The notes under the pieces: model-generated
The model's input: the letters and a program-made list of their open reading frames with translations, nothing else
Told to the model about the DNA's origin: nothing
Databases searched by the model: none
Shown: positions 43,588 through 53,475 of the stretch, piece after piece
Numbering within the stretch: position 1 is the stretch's first letter
Layout of the letters: each line of letters begins with the position of its first letter
NCBI RefSeq assembly: GCF_001942495.1
Contig: NZ_MKZS01000001.1
Location: forward strand, 5,276,313 to 5,333,661
Length of the DNA stretch: 57,349 nt
Reading direction: 5' to 3'
Source of the DNA: Moorena bouillonii PNG
GTDB lineage: Bacteria > Cyanobacteriota > Cyanobacteriia > Cyanobacteriales > Coleofasciculaceae
Translations under genes and position numbers: made by a program

Positions 43588-45405
43588 ATGGTTAACTCAG
43601 AACCCTCCGAACAGCCTGAAAAAATTCATTTGCCCCGTACTAGCGAATCCGAAACCCTAAAAAGGCTCCGTCATACGACTTCCCATGTGATGGCAATGGC
43701 CGTGCAGAAGCTATTTCCGAAGGCTCAGGTGACTATCGGTCCTTGGATTGAAAATGGTTTTTATTATGATTTCGACCAGCCAGAACCGTTTACTGAGCAA
43801 GACCTGAAGAAAATCCAAAAGGAAATGGTCAAAATCATTAAGCGGAAGCTTCCGGTAATTCGGGAAGAGGTGCCACGGGAAGAAGCTCAACAGCGGATCA
43901 AGGAACTGGGTGAACCCTATAAACTGGAAATTTTGGCAGATTTAGAAGACCCGATCTCGATTTACCACCTGGGGGATCAGTGGTGGGATTTGTGTGCTGG
44001 CCCCCATGTGGAAAACACTAGTGAAATCAACCCGAAGGCAATTCAATTGGAAAGTGTTGCTGGGGCTTACTGGCGAGGGGATGCGAGTAATGCTCAACTC
44101 CAGCGCATTTATGGTACAGCTTGGGAAAATCCAGAGCAACTACAGGAATATAAGCGCCGTAAGCAAGAAGCCCTGAAACGGGATCACCGTAAGCTGGGTA
44201 AGGAACTGGGACTGTTTATCTTTTCTGACCCGGTTGGACCAGGATTACCCCTGTGGACCCCGAAAGGAACAGTTTTGCGTACGCTTTTGGAAGATTTCCT
44301 CAAGCAAGAACAGGTTAAACGAGGTTATCTACCAGTGGTGACACCCCATATTGGTCGAGTAGACTTGTTTAAGGTATCCGGTCACTGGCAGAACTATAAA
44401 GAGGATATGTTCCCGATGATGGCTGAGGATGAGGAAGCAGCAGCCGCAGAACAAGGATTTGTCCTAAAGCCGATGAATTGCCCCTTCCATATCCAAATTT
44501 ATAAGAGTGAATTGCGCTCCTACCGGGAATTGCCCATGCGCTTGGCAGAATTTGGTACAGTATATCGCTATGAGCAATCTGGGGAACTGGGGGGGTTGAC
44601 CAGGGTGCGCGGTTTCACGGTGGATGATTCTCACCTATTTGTGATGCCGGATCAGTTGGATGGGGAATTCATCAGTGTGGTGGATTTAATCCTGTCAGTG
44701 TTCAAAAGTCTGCAACTTAAGAACTTTAAAGCACGGTTGAGTTTCCGTGACCCGGCCTCGGATAAGTATATTGGTTCCGATCAGGCTTGGGAAAAAGCCC
44801 AAGCAGCAATTCGCCGTGCTGTGGATACCTTGGGCATGGAATCCTTTGAAGCACCAGGGGAAGCGGCATTTTATGGCCCGAAACTGGACTTTATCTTCCA
44901 GGATATCCTCGACAGAGAATGGCAGTTAGGAACGGTACAGGTGGATTACAACTTGCCAGAACGATTTGATTTGGAGTATGTGGCAGAAGATGGTACTCGC
45001 CAACGCCCGATTATGATTCACCGTGCCCCGTTTGGGTCCCTGGAGCGGCTAACTGGGATATTGATTGAAGAATATGGGGGAGACTTCCCCTTCTGGTTAG
45101 CACCAGTACAAGCACGATTGTTGCCAGTCGGGGACGTACAGTTGCCTTTTGCTCAGGAAGTGGCAACAAAAATGCGATCGCATGGCATTCGAGCAGAAGT
45201 CGATACCAGTGGGGAAAGGCTTGGTAAAGCAATTCGTAATGCCGAAAAGGCTAAAATCCCGGTGATGAGTGTGATTGGTGCCAAGGAAGTCGAAGCAAAC
45301 AGTTTAAATATTCGTACCCGTGCCGCTGGGGAATTGGGAATGATGCCCATAGACCTGGTTGTAGAAAAGATGGAGCAGGCAAATCGGAATCGGGAGAATT
45401 TTTAG
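43588..45405 (+). CDS. thrS: Threonyl-tRNA synthetase
   Basis: 605 residues from the ATG at 43588 (MVNSEPSEQPEKIHLPRTSE). The frame is open to 43513, but the family start fits 43588. The usual N-terminal TGS domain is missing, as in cyanobacterial ThrRS, and the sequence goes straight to the editing-like N2 domain (LRHTTSHVMAMAVQKLFPKAQVTIGPWIENGFYYDF). The class II catalytic core is complete: motif 1 TLLEDFLKQEQVKRGYLPVVTPHIG, zinc ligands in LKPMNCPFHIQIY, motif 2 (ELPMRLAEFGTVYRYEQSGELGGLTRVRGFTVDDSHLF) and motif 3 near FGSLERLTGIL. The C-terminal anticodon domain (VGDVQLPFAQEVATKM) is present. The end (RNRENF) includes a heptamer-like TCGGAATCGGGAG stretch. It should charge tRNA-Thr. Confidence 0.9.
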   Translation: MVNSEPSEQPEKIHLPRTSESETLKRLRHTTSHVMAMAVQKLFPKAQVTIGPWIENGFYYDFDQPEPFTEQDLKKIQKEMVKIIKRKLPVIREEVPREEAQQRIKELGEPYKLEILADLEDPISIYHLGDQWWDLCAGPHVENTSEINPKAIQLESVAGAYWRGDASNAQLQRIYGTAWENPEQLQEYKRRKQEALKRDHRKLGKELGLFIFSDPVGPGLPLWTPKGTVLRTLLEDFLKQEQVKRGYLPVVTPHIGRVDLFKVSGHWQNYKEDMFPMMAEDEEAAAAEQGFVLKPMNCPFHIQIYKSELRSYRELPMRLAEFGTVYRYEQSGELGGLTRVRGFTVDDSHLFVMPDQLDGEFISVVDLILSVFKSLQLKNFKARLSFRDPASDKYIGSDQAWEKAQAAIRRAVDTLGMESFEAPGEAAFYGPKLDFIFQDILDREWQLGTVQVDYNLPERFDLEYVAEDGTRQRPIMIHRAPFGSLERLTGILIEEYGGDFPFWLAPVQARLLPVGDVQLPFAQEVATKMRSHGIRAEVDTSGERLGKAIRNAEKAKIPVMSVIGAKEVEANSLNIRTRAAGELGMMPIDLVVEKMEQANRNRENF

Positions 45406-46267
45406 ACTCTAAAGGAAATAGGGAGTAGGGAGTAGCGATGCACCGCGTTTTGACTCGGTGCATCTTTTTGTTGTTAATCTATAACGAGGGCGATGCATCC
45501 CTTCTGCCTTCTGCCTTGCTGTTATGCATTAAAAATGCCTAACAGCTGATCACCACAGGTATGGGAGAGCCTATGTTTTTAGCAATTTTTCGGTTTCTAG
45601 AAGTCCTATAACTATTTATATTAAGTTTTGTGAAGCCACTCAACACTTCTGCTTCTCCATCCTCCCGATCTTGCCTCTTTTATCCCGATCTTAAGTTTTT
45701 TCCAACTTTTAAGTCAATCCTATTCCAGTTAAGAAGCTGCTTCCGTAAACATGATGATGTGTAATTCACGGATATCACCAATTTAAAATTTTTAAATTTC
45801 AGGTGAAATTTCAGTAATTATCTCTAGGCAAAAGCAGCTTAAATGAAGCAATCCTAGATTAGGACAATAACAATAGTTTAACTAGAAGAGTTAAAACCAG
45901 CGAAAAATTAGGGTGCGATCGCTTTAATCTGTTTTAGGCAAAGCTTAAAAGCGATGCAGTGGCCTCATGGGGGTTTAACCCATGAGCCACTGTATCAAGA
46001 CAAGGTCTGCTCGCACAAAAAATAGCACTACTAATTAAGGAAAAAGCCGTGTTCTCACTAGGGAGATTTACTGACTAACTATGGGGGGTTATCACTTGCA
46101 TAAAGCACAATCAATTGGGCACACACCGTGCGCCCATAAAGTTTATTTGTGTTTCCGTTTATTTGTGTTTTAATTCCTATCCTTTGAGTAATCTCTCGAT
46201 ACCGGATTTGTCTATAAAAACGTCTTTAGTTTAATTTCTCAATTCTCATTATTCATCGCGGCCAGTC
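45406..46267. other. Long intergenic region upstream of a surface-protein gene
   Basis: Contains a GGGAGTA pair (45420-45433), a GCGATGCACCGCG/CGGTGCATC hairpin (about 45435-45464), a GATGCA hairpin element (45950-46001) and AT-rich sequence. I see no reading frame or RNA gene, and no clear promoter motif, in about 860 bases. Confidence 0.6.
45950..46001. repeat. GATGCA hairpin element, variant core
   Basis: Starts AGCGATGCAGTGGCCTCATG, with core GGGGTTTAACCC instead of GGGGGTTTCCCCC, and ends GTATCAAGAC. The arms stay complementary (CAGTGGCCTCATGGG / CCCATGAGCCACTG), so the hairpin is kept by compensating changes. Confidence 0.8.
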
Positions 46268-47692
46268 ATGAAATCTTTATTGAACTATCTCCAAGCGATC
46301 GCACCCGATTTGGGTTCAAAAAGCCTACCCTATCCTCTTTGGAAAATTTTTCCTTGCCAGTTTCCTGGCCATACACTGATTGGCAGTGTGATGTTAGTCA
46401 GTACGATCGCAGGTTACGCTACTCCAGTATGGGCTGATGCCCAACTCCAGTTGGTGAAAGTGGCTAATGATGCGGATGGTAATATCATTACGGAAGTTCC
46501 ATCAGGACAAGAATTTATCTACACCATCCGGGTCTCCTGTAGTGGGGATGAGGACTGCCAGGATGTGGTGATTACTGACCAACTCCCTCCTGAGATTGAT
46601 TGGTCTTCTAACAATGTCAGCATCCTTCCTGGACGTCCTGCTACTGTCAGCTATGACGAGGATACAGGACTGGCTACCGTTGAGTATAATTCACCCATTC
46701 CAGCAGGTTCCCCTGTCAACTTGGAGATTCGAGTCCAGTTTCCCCCCGGTACGACTGTAAACGATATAGAACCAACTAACCTAGCCGAAGGGACAAGTTC
46801 TAATACCGAGAATGCCACCTCCAATGCTCTAAACATTAACTCTGATATCGATTCAAACGCTGCGTTAAACAAGTGGACATTGGAGAAAAATCGGGTGATT
46901 CCTAGCAATGGTGATCCGGCTCTTGATTCACCAGTGACCTATGAGATTAAGCTTTGCCACGACCAGAATCTTGAGGGTGGTCTAAACCTAGAAAATGTCG
47001 TTGTTCAAGATACTCTTCCGGTTGGGTCAAGTTTTCTTAGTGCTACCAATGAGGGTACCCATAACTCAGGGGTTGTCACTTGGAATGTCGGTAACCTCAG
47101 TATTCAGAGTGGCAGAAATTGTTTCAACGCACAAGTCTCTGTTGAGTATCCTAGTGCTACCTTCAACACTAGTGGTGCCAATAGTACTGTGATTAACCCA
47201 GCTGCCGCAACAGGAGAACTGATTGATGGCACCCCGTTGAACTTAAATGGTGAGGCTGAACATGGTTTTGCAGACCCGAACTATCAAGGCACATTGAATT
47301 CTAAATCATTCTCGGGTCAGGTGGCTATTGGCAATGAATTTGAGTTTCGGCTTGACCCAAGAAATACCGGTAATGTACCGATTACTACTCTAACAGTCAC
47401 TGACGACCTAGATCAAGTCAATGAGGATGGGATTAACCTCTTAGATCAGGTGCGAGTCACTAAAATTAGCACAGGCAGATACAACAATTACACCGGGGAT
47501 GTGATTGTCCGCTACAAAACTAATCTCAACCCCTTGACAGCCGGTACCTCACACCCTCAGAACACCACCCTCACCATTGGGACGGACATCACCTTAGGAG
47601 CAGGGGAATACATTACAGGGGTTGAGTTCGAGTACACCAATGTACCGGTTTTCAAGCTACAGGAGGCAGTAATAGACCAAAACTGTTTGTAG
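46268..47692 (+). CDS. Surface protein with DUF11-type repeats, N-terminal part of a frameshifted gene
   Basis: 474 residues. The N-terminal part has a signal-like segment (HTLIGSVMLVSTIAGYATPVWA). It is followed by several DUF11/conserved repeat domains, recognisable by the pattern VVITDQLPPEIDW and VVVQDTLPVGSSFLSATNEG with NVGNLSIQSG. Such domains form extracellular beta-sandwich stalks. From about 47650 the frame stops resembling the family (VFKLQEAVIDQNCL and stop), while the -1/+2 frame reads GFQATGGSNRPKLFVEVQPD. So the real gene continues into the next part. The start at the ATG 46268 leaves a 55-residue N-terminus before the signal cleavage region, somewhat long. Confidence 0.75.
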   Translation: MKSLLNYLQAIAPDLGSKSLPYPLWKIFPCQFPGHTLIGSVMLVSTIAGYATPVWADAQLQLVKVANDADGNIITEVPSGQEFIYTIRVSCSGDEDCQDVVITDQLPPEIDWSSNNVSILPGRPATVSYDEDTGLATVEYNSPIPAGSPVNLEIRVQFPPGTTVNDIEPTNLAEGTSSNTENATSNALNINSDIDSNAALNKWTLEKNRVIPSNGDPALDSPVTYEIKLCHDQNLEGGLNLENVVVQDTLPVGSSFLSATNEGTHNSGVVTWNVGNLSIQSGRNCFNAQVSVEYPSATFNTSGANSTVINPAAATGELIDGTPLNLNGEAEHGFADPNYQGTLNSKSFSGQVAIGNEFEFRLDPRNTGNVPITTLTVTDDLDQVNEDGINLLDQVRVTKISTGRYNNYTGDVIVRYKTNLNPLTAGTSHPQNTTLTIGTDITLGAGEYITGVEFEYTNVPVFKLQEAVIDQNCL

Positions 47693-50600
47693 AGGTTCAG
47701 CCTGACCGCGAGATTGGGGAGACGATCAAAAACTGTGCCCAACTGACTTGGACGCCCAATTCACCAACAGACCCCCTGGAACAGTGCCAAGAGACAGAAA
47801 TCTCGGCATTACAAGCCATCGTAAATCCAAACAAAAGAGACGAAACTAGTAGTGGACCCTATGCTCCTGGTGACACCATAGAATTTCGGCTACAGTTTCG
47901 CAACGAGTCGAGCGCTACCGCAGATTATGTCAATCCCATTATTGCCGATTTACTGCCAGCAGGGCTTGAGTATGGGGGTGCCTGGAGGTTTACCAATGGG
48001 GGATCGAGTAGTTTGCCCGCTGACCCTCCCATCAACTTCGAGGCCATTCCAAACTACAACGGCACCGGTCGCACGTTGCTGCGTTGGGAAATTACAGGAA
48101 CCCAAATACCAGAGAATAGGTGGCTGAGAATCTATGTCGATACAGTGGTTGAGCAGGGCGTGAGTACAGGTTCGTTGACTAATGAATTATTCATCATGTC
48201 CAACGATAGTGTGTTCGATTGCAACAATAATAACCGCAGAACTCAGGATACGGTTGATGTGGATGGGGATGGCATCACCGATGAGACGATTTGTCGCAGA
48301 ACAGCAAACGTTGAAATAGCTGGCATCGCAACCCTCGATTCACAAAAGGTAGTTCAGGGTGAGGTCGATACCAGTTTCTCCACTAGTGGCACCACGGTTC
48401 CGGGGGGACAGGTAGATTACCAGCTCACGATCACCAATCAAGGCACGGTGCCGATGACTAATATACTTGTAGTCGATATGTTGCCTGCCATCGGTGATAC
48501 TCAAGTGCTCAATACTAGTACAGCCAGGGGTTCCCAATGGCGTCCTAATCTCGCTGGTCCGGTTACCGTGGCAATTCCTGGTGTTACGGTTGAATACACC
48601 ACCAACTCCAATCCTTGCCGTCCCAATCCTAGTGATGGTCAAGACCTTAATTGGCCTAGTGGCTGCGTCAATGACTGGAGTACTACCTTTCCCAGTGACC
48701 CCAGTGCGGTCACCGCTCTGAGGTTTAACTTGGGCAACCTAGTTCTCGACCCCCTAGAGTCGGTGGTCCTCAACTGGCCAATGCGAGCACCGGCTGGAGC
48801 ACCAACCAACGGCGAGATTGCCTGGAATTCCTTTGCTTTCGTCTCGACACGAACGGATCAATCCGGTGCCGCAGCTACCCTGTTACCCGCAGAACCCCCC
48901 AAAGTCGGCATTGTGATTCAACCCCCCACCCCTGCCATCATTGGAGACTTAGTCTGGGATGACCAAAACGGTAATGGGATTCAAGATAATAGTGAACTGG
49001 GTATCAATGGGGTGCGGGTTGAGTTGTGGCAAGATGGAGGTGATGGTCAACCTGGTACCAGTGACGATAGTTTCTATGGGTTTACCTTAACTGCTCCCGA
49101 TGGTACCGGTAATGATGGGGTTTACCTTTTCTCGAACGTGCCAGCGGGAGATTACTTTCTGAAATTCATTCCCCCAGACAACCTCAATCTCTCTCCTCAA
49201 GACCAGGGTGGTGATGAGACCGCTGACTCCGATGCGGATCCCAATACTGGACAGACAAATGTTTTTAGTGTTAACCAGACTACAGACACGAGTGATTTCG
49301 ATGCTGGACTAACTTCTGTAGACCCAGCTACCGCTAGTTTAGGTGATTTCGTTTGGTTGGATACGGATGGCAATGGTAGTCAAGATGGGGGTGAAGTTGG
49401 TGTCAATGGCGTCACTGTTGAACTTTATGATACTGCTAACACTCTGATCGACTCGACCCAAACCAGTAATGACTTCAATGATAATCCTGGTTTCTATCGC
49501 TTCCGGGACTTGACACCAGGCACCTATTATGTAAAATTCATAGCGCCCCCTAGTCATGCTTTCTCTCCCCAAGACCAGGGTGATGACACTCTAGACTCGG
49601 ATGCTGATGCTACTGGACAAACGGGTAATATTACCTTGAATGCTGGAGACAGTAACCAGGATGTAGATGCAGGAATAGTACCTCAGCCGATCTTAGGTGA
49701 TTTTGTCTGGATTGATAATAATGGTGATGGACTCCAAAACATTGGTGAATTGGGTTTCAATGGTGTGACGGTCAACATTTATAACCCTGGTGGAGATGGT
49801 CAGCCTGGTGGCGGGGATGATAGTCTAGTTGCCACTACAGTGACTAGCAACGATGTGGCTGGTAATCCTGGTTTCTACTCCTTCTCTGGCTTAGCAGCAG
49901 GAAACTATTTCTTAGAGTTTATTGCCCCATCTGACTATGAAATTGGTTTCCAAAATGTGGGCAATGATGACACGATTGATTCTGATGCTGATCCAACTAC
50001 GGGATATACCGAAGTGTTTGCTCTGGGTGCATCGGAAGACAATCGAGACCTCGATGTGGGGATGATTGCTATTCCGGTTACATCTACTGGTGAAATATCC
50101 GGTACTCTCTACCAAGACGACAATCCCCAAAACGATACTTTCGACAATGGTGAATCTACCTTACCTGCCAACATTACGGTAGTACTATACCAAGACGTTA
50201 ACAGTAATGATGTTATCGATGCTGGTGATACCCAACAAGCCACTACTGATACTGATAATAGTGGCAATTACAGCTTCACCAGCTTAGAGCCAGGGAAATA
50301 CATTGTGCAAGTCGATACCAACGATACTGAGATCCCGGATGGGTTGATGTTAGGAACCTCTAATGATATACCGATTGAGGTGAGTACTACTGCTGTTACT
50401 GACATTAACTTTGGGTTTGATGTTGAAAGCCTCCCCAACGTGATCCTGGTCAAACGTATTACCGCTATCAAGCGCAAAGACAGTAATGTTTGGGAATCTT
50501 TACCCACATCTGGCTCACCTTTTGTTGATGGTATTGATAGTCCTGGTACTGACAATCACGTCGGAAGCGATCGCGCTCCTGACGATAATGATCCTAACTG

Positions 50601-51060
50601 GCCCAATCCCAATATTTATCTGCGGGGATTAATTAACTCTGGCACAGTGATGCCAGGGGATGAGTTGGAATATACTGTGTACTTCCTTTCCAATGGCAGC
50701 AATTACGCCAAGAGCCTGCGTATCTGTGACCGAGTTCCAGCAGAAACTACTTTTATTCCGGATGCCTTCAACCAAACTGCTGGTTTCCCAGCTAGTGATG
50801 TCGGGATTGCCTTGTTCGAGAGTACCGATCCTTTACCCAGCAGTGGTTTAGCTGAACCGAACATCTATCTGACTAATATCCCCGATAGCGATCGCGGTCG
50901 CTATTACTCACCAGGGACCTCAGTGCCAGCGGGATGTAATGTACCTGTCAACCAAAATGGAGTTGTGGTTGTCGAAGTCGGAGATGTGCCCGAAGCTACT
51001 GCACCAGGAGAACCGCCAAATTCCTATGGGTTTATCCGATTCCGGGCTCTAGTGAAGTAA
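47641..51060 (+). CDS. Surface protein with SdrD_B-like and DUF11 domains, C-terminal part
   Basis: About 1,140 codons in the frame displaced from the first part; the first ATG/GTG/TTG-type start inside it is a TTG at 48013. DUF11-like domains continue to about 48900. Then come three SdrD_B-like domains, starting IGDLVWDDQNGNGIQDNSEL, LGDFVWLDTDGNGSQDGGE and LGDFVWIDNNGDGLQNIGE, each ending in DSDAD-type calcium-binding repeats, and a fourth degenerate copy (GTLYQDDNPQNDTFDNGEST). A final DUF11-like domain follows (LINSGTVMPGDELEYTVYF). There is no LPXTG or transmembrane tail, and the protein ends at RFRALVK. It should be a cell-surface or secreted adhesin-like stalk, Asp-rich and calcium dependent. 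Confidence 0.7.
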   Translation, partial: CTGFQATGGSNRPKLFVEVQPDREIGETIKNCAQLTWTPNSPTDPLEQCQETEISALQAIVNPNKRDETSSGPYAPGDTIEFRLQFRNESSATADYVNPIIADLLPAGLEYGGAWRFTNGGSSSLPADPPINFEAIPNYNGTGRTLLRWEITGTQIPENRWLRIYVDTVVEQGVSTGSLTNELFIMSNDSVFDCNNNNRRTQDTVDVDGDGITDETICRRTANVEIAGIATLDSQKVVQGEVDTSFSTSGTTVPGGQVDYQLTITNQGTVPMTNILVVDMLPAIGDTQVLNTSTARGSQWRPNLAGPVTVAIPGVTVEYTTNSNPCRPNPSDGQDLNWPSGCVNDWSTTFPSDPSAVTALRFNLGNLVLDPLESVVLNWPMRAPAGAPTNGEIAWNSFAFVSTRTDQSGAAATLLPAEPPKVGIVIQPPTPAIIGDLVWDDQNGNGIQDNSELGINGVRVELWQDGGDGQPGTSDDSFYGFTLTAPDGTGNDGVYLFSNVPAGDYFLKFIPPDNLNLSPQDQGGDETADSDADPNTGQTNVFSVNQTTDTSDFDAGLTSVDPATASLGDFVWLDTDGNGSQDGGEVGVNGVTVELYDTANTLIDSTQTSNDFNDNPGFYRFRDLTPGTYYVKFIAPPSHAFSPQDQGDDTLDSDADATGQTGNITLNAGDSNQDVDAGIVPQPILGDFVWIDNNGDGLQNIGELGFNGVTVNIYNPGGDGQPGGGDDSLVATTVTSNDVAGNPGFYSFSGLAAGNYFLEFIAPSDYEIGFQNVGNDDTIDSDADPTTGYTEVFALGASEDNRDLDVGMIAIPVTSTGEISGTLYQDDNPQNDTFDNGESTLPANITVVLYQDVNSNDVIDAGDTQQATTDTDNSGNYSFTSLEPGKYIVQVDTNDTEIPDGLMLGTSNDIPIEVSTTAVTDINFGFDVESLPNVILVKRITAIKRKDSNVWESLPTSGSPFVDGIDSPGTDNHVGSDRAPDDNDPNWPNPNIYLRGLINSGTVMPGDELEYTVYFLSNGSNYAKSLRICDRVPAETTFIPDAFNQTAGFPASDVGIALFESTDPLPSSGLAEPNIYLTNIPDSDRGRYYSPGTSVPAGCNVPVNQNGVVVVEVGDVPEATAPGEPPNSYGFIRFRALVK

Positions 51061-51145
51061 ACTGTTACCCCGTCAGTTCTCTGGAATTCCCTAACTATGA
51101 TAATAAGAGCAGATAATAAGAGCAGGCTCGCAGAGGAACTAAATT

Positions 51146-51853
51146 ATGATAGCTAGTACAGCTACTTACGAAGTTACCTGGGAAAAGTTACCTGATGATT
51201 TCGTTCTTGATGACGAACCAGTGGATAATATCAATCAACCAGCCCTGGCTGCTGCTCTGACAGAAAGTTTGGAAATTGCTGGCAAACTACCAGTTAATGC
51301 CCTGACTACTACCAATTATGGCATCTGTGCCACTTTGAATGGCAAAATCGTGGTCAAAGCCCCAGATTGGGGATATGTCCCATCGATTCGAGTACCCAGA
51401 GAAGAAGTCAAACGTAGTTATACCCCAAGACTTCAAGGGGACATTCCTGCTATTGTCATGGAATTTCTATCAGATACTGAAGCTGGGGAGTATTCCAACA
51501 AGCCAACCTATCCTCCGGGCAAGTGGTTTTACTACGAGCAAGTGTTACAGGTTCCCAACTATGTCATTTTTGAGCCAGACACTGGCGAAATAGAAGTCTA
51601 TCGGTTAGATGATTCAGGACGTTATCAACTCCAACCACCCGATGGTAATAACCGTTACTGGATTGATGAAATCAGCTTATTTCTGGGTATCTGGCAAGGA
51701 ACTAGGGAAAACCGAACTGGTTACTGGTTACGTTGGTGGGATCAGCAAGGAGAACTGTTGCTGTGGGGTTCGGAGTTGGTCATCCAGGAACGGCAGCGAG
51801 CCGAGAAATTGGCAGCGCAGCTAAGAGCAGCAGGCATCGAGCCACAGGGATAA
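51146..51853 (+). CDS. Uma2 family endonuclease
   Basis: A 235-residue protein of the cyanobacterial Uma2 (DUF820) family, a PD-(D/E)XK restriction-nuclease-like fold. Conserved pieces are visible: the acid in IPAIVMEFLSDTE, the beta segment WFYYEQVLQVPNYVIFEPDTGEIEVYRL, and the C-terminal RAEKLAAQLRAAGIEP. The N-terminal half (VDNINQPALAAALTESLEIAG) is longer than in many members. Cyanobacterial genomes carry dozens of these; roles are uncertain, with defence or mobile-element links suspected. It is divergent in type from the two Uma2 genes that follow on the other strand. Confidence 0.8.
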   Translation: MIASTATYEVTWEKLPDDFVLDDEPVDNINQPALAAALTESLEIAGKLPVNALTTTNYGICATLNGKIVVKAPDWGYVPSIRVPREEVKRSYTPRLQGDIPAIVMEFLSDTEAGEYSNKPTYPPGKWFYYEQVLQVPNYVIFEPDTGEIEVYRLDDSGRYQLQPPDGNNRYWIDEISLFLGIWQGTRENRTGYWLRWWDQQGELLLWGSELVIQERQRAEKLAAQLRAAGIEPQG

Positions 51854-51990
51854 TTGCTCAACTGGGATATCATATCGATTCCGGTAGCATTGCTCTTTTC
51901 AAGCTTGGGTAATTGGTCATTGGTCATTGTGATTACTCTCAATCCATGACTTATGGCCGATAAATAGAAAAAATAAACGCCAACCGACAA

Positions 51991-52560
51991 TTATTGAACA
52001 CTTAACCAACTAAACATTTCGGCAACGGATAATTGCCAATCTTTAAGACTCTCTAAGACAGGTAAAATTTCTTCATCTGATTTAATCTCTGGCAATTGAT
52101 TCGGTTTAAATATCATCACTGATTCATCTTCAGGATCAATTAACCAGCCTAATTCTGTTCCCTGGTTCAGACAAAACAGAATTTTTTTGATCACTTTATT
52201 AGCAGATTGCTCAGGAGAAAGAATTTCGATTACCCAATCAGGATAAAGCTCAAATTTATTGGCAATTCTTCCTTTTTCTGTTTTCGGAATACGATTCCAA
52301 CTAAATACTGTAATATCTGGAACAATAGAACGTCCCCCAAAAGTACATCTTAATTCAGGGAAAGCATGGGCGATTTTTTTCGGTAAAACAACGTCATTTA
52401 TCGCTGTACCAAGACGAATTTGTAAGGTACTATGTTCTCCTTGGGGCATAGGTTTTTGTTCAATTTGTCCATTGACATATTCACTAGCAGGTTTCGTGTC
52501 AGGACGTTCTAAAAATTCCGCCAGGGTCAACGTTTGTCTAATTTGATTTACAGCAACCAT
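51991..52560 (-). CDS. Uma2 family endonuclease, duplicated copy 1
   Basis: A 189-residue Uma2 family protein. The first ~50 residues (MVAVNQIRQTLTLAEFLERP ... TKPASEYVNGQIEQKPMPQGEHSTLQ) are nearly identical to those of the paralogue at 52906-53475, while the rest diverges. The PD-(D/E)XK-like core is present: FGGRSIVPDITVF contains the first acid, and LYPDWVIEILSPEQSANKVIKKI contains E and K of the ExK motif. The C-terminal part (ELGWLIDPEDESVMIF) is typical. The start at 52560 is shared with the paralogue, including the upstream bases. The near-identical 5' ends point to recent duplication or gene conversion. Confidence 0.8.
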   Translation of the reverse strand: MVAVNQIRQTLTLAEFLERPDTKPASEYVNGQIEQKPMPQGEHSTLQIRLGTAINDVVLPKKIAHAFPELRCTFGGRSIVPDITVFSWNRIPKTEKGRIANKFELYPDWVIEILSPEQSANKVIKKILFCLNQGTELGWLIDPEDESVMIFKPNQLPEIKSDEEILPVLESLKDWQLSVAEMFSWLSVQ

Positions 52561-52588
52561 TTATGACCTCCTGTTTCTTAGATTTTAA

Positions 52589-52820
52589 GTAAGCATTCAG
52601 CGGTCAGCCGTCAGCCGTGAGCCGAAGGCTCACGCTTCGCGAACAGCTTATTTTATTCAAAAGCTGTTGCTGTAGCGTGTGCTATGGACATAAACTTTTC
52701 CCGTAGCGTGGCCACAGGCCTTTGGCTGATAGCTGTTGCCGTAGCGTTCGCGTAGCGCATTAGCTGATAGCTGTTCACGTAGTGTGCGCGTAGCGCATTA
52801 GCTGATAGCTGAATGCTTAA
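52589..52820. mobile_element. 232-bp MITE-like element between the two Uma2 copies
   Basis: Starts GTAAGCATTCAGC and ends GCTGAATGCTTAA, imperfect inverted ends. It is flanked by GATTTTAA at 52581-52588 and 52821-52828, an apparent 8-bp target duplication. The matching empty site is upstream of the other Uma2 gene (about 53476-53520), where TTAGATTTTAACTGTTGCTG is uninterrupted. The interior holds GGTCAGC heptamers and GCGTAGCGCATTAGCTGATA-type palindromes. No reading frame. Confidence 0.7.
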
Positions 52821-52905
52821 GATTTTAACTGTTGCTGGATTCAGTTCCAGTCATGCCCACCAGAAAAGCGATGCTCGGTACGAGCCGCTACGCGAACGCA
52901 TCCTA

Positions 52906-53475
52906 TTACTCTTTCAACCAATCAAATATCTCACCCACCTTAAGCTGCACTGCTTCGGCAAACTCTGGCACGGGCAACACCACCTCTAAGTTCTCAAACA
53001 GTTGCAGGGATTTATCGGCACTATAGACAAATATTAAGGACTCTTCCGGATCCAATAACCACCCCATGTTAGTACCGTTGTCGAGACAATGGAGAATGTT
53101 GCGAATAACTTTGGTTTGGCTCTGGTTGGGGGATAAGATCTCGATGGTCCAATCTGGATGTAGATTGAACGAATTGGCCACTTGGCCATCATGATCACGA
53201 GGAATCCGTTCTGTACGAAAGACGGCAACGTCTGGGACAATTGATCGGCCACCAAAGGTACACCGCAGTTCGGGGAATGCCTGGGCAGTTCGCTCTGGCT
53301 TTAAGGCGAGTGTTAAAGCAAAACTCAATTCCCGTTGAAGGATGCTGTGCTTTCCTTGAGGCATAGGTTTTTGTTGAATTTGTCCATTGACATATTCACT
53401 AGCAGGTTTGGTTTCAGGAAGTTCTAAAAATTCCGCTAGGGTTAACGTTTGTCTAATTTGATTAACAGCAACCAT
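52906..53475 (-). CDS. Uma2 family endonuclease, duplicated copy 2
   Basis: A 189-residue Uma2 protein, paralogue of the gene at 51991-52560, with a nearly identical first 50 residues (MVAVNQIRQTLTLAEFLELP). The core differs more: FGGRSIVPDVAVFRTERIPR carries the first acid, and LHPDWTIEILSPNQSQTKVIRNI the ExK region. The C-terminal part reads MGWLLDPEESLIFVYSADKSLQLFENLEVVLPVPE. Both copies appear intact. The shared upstream bases make a shared regulatory region likely. Confidence 0.8.
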   Translation of the reverse strand: MVAVNQIRQTLTLAEFLELPETKPASEYVNGQIQQKPMPQGKHSILQRELSFALTLALKPERTAQAFPELRCTFGGRSIVPDVAVFRTERIPRDHDGQVANSFNLHPDWTIEILSPNQSQTKVIRNILHCLDNGTNMGWLLDPEESLIFVYSADKSLQLFENLEVVLPVPEFAEAVQLKVGEIFDWLKE

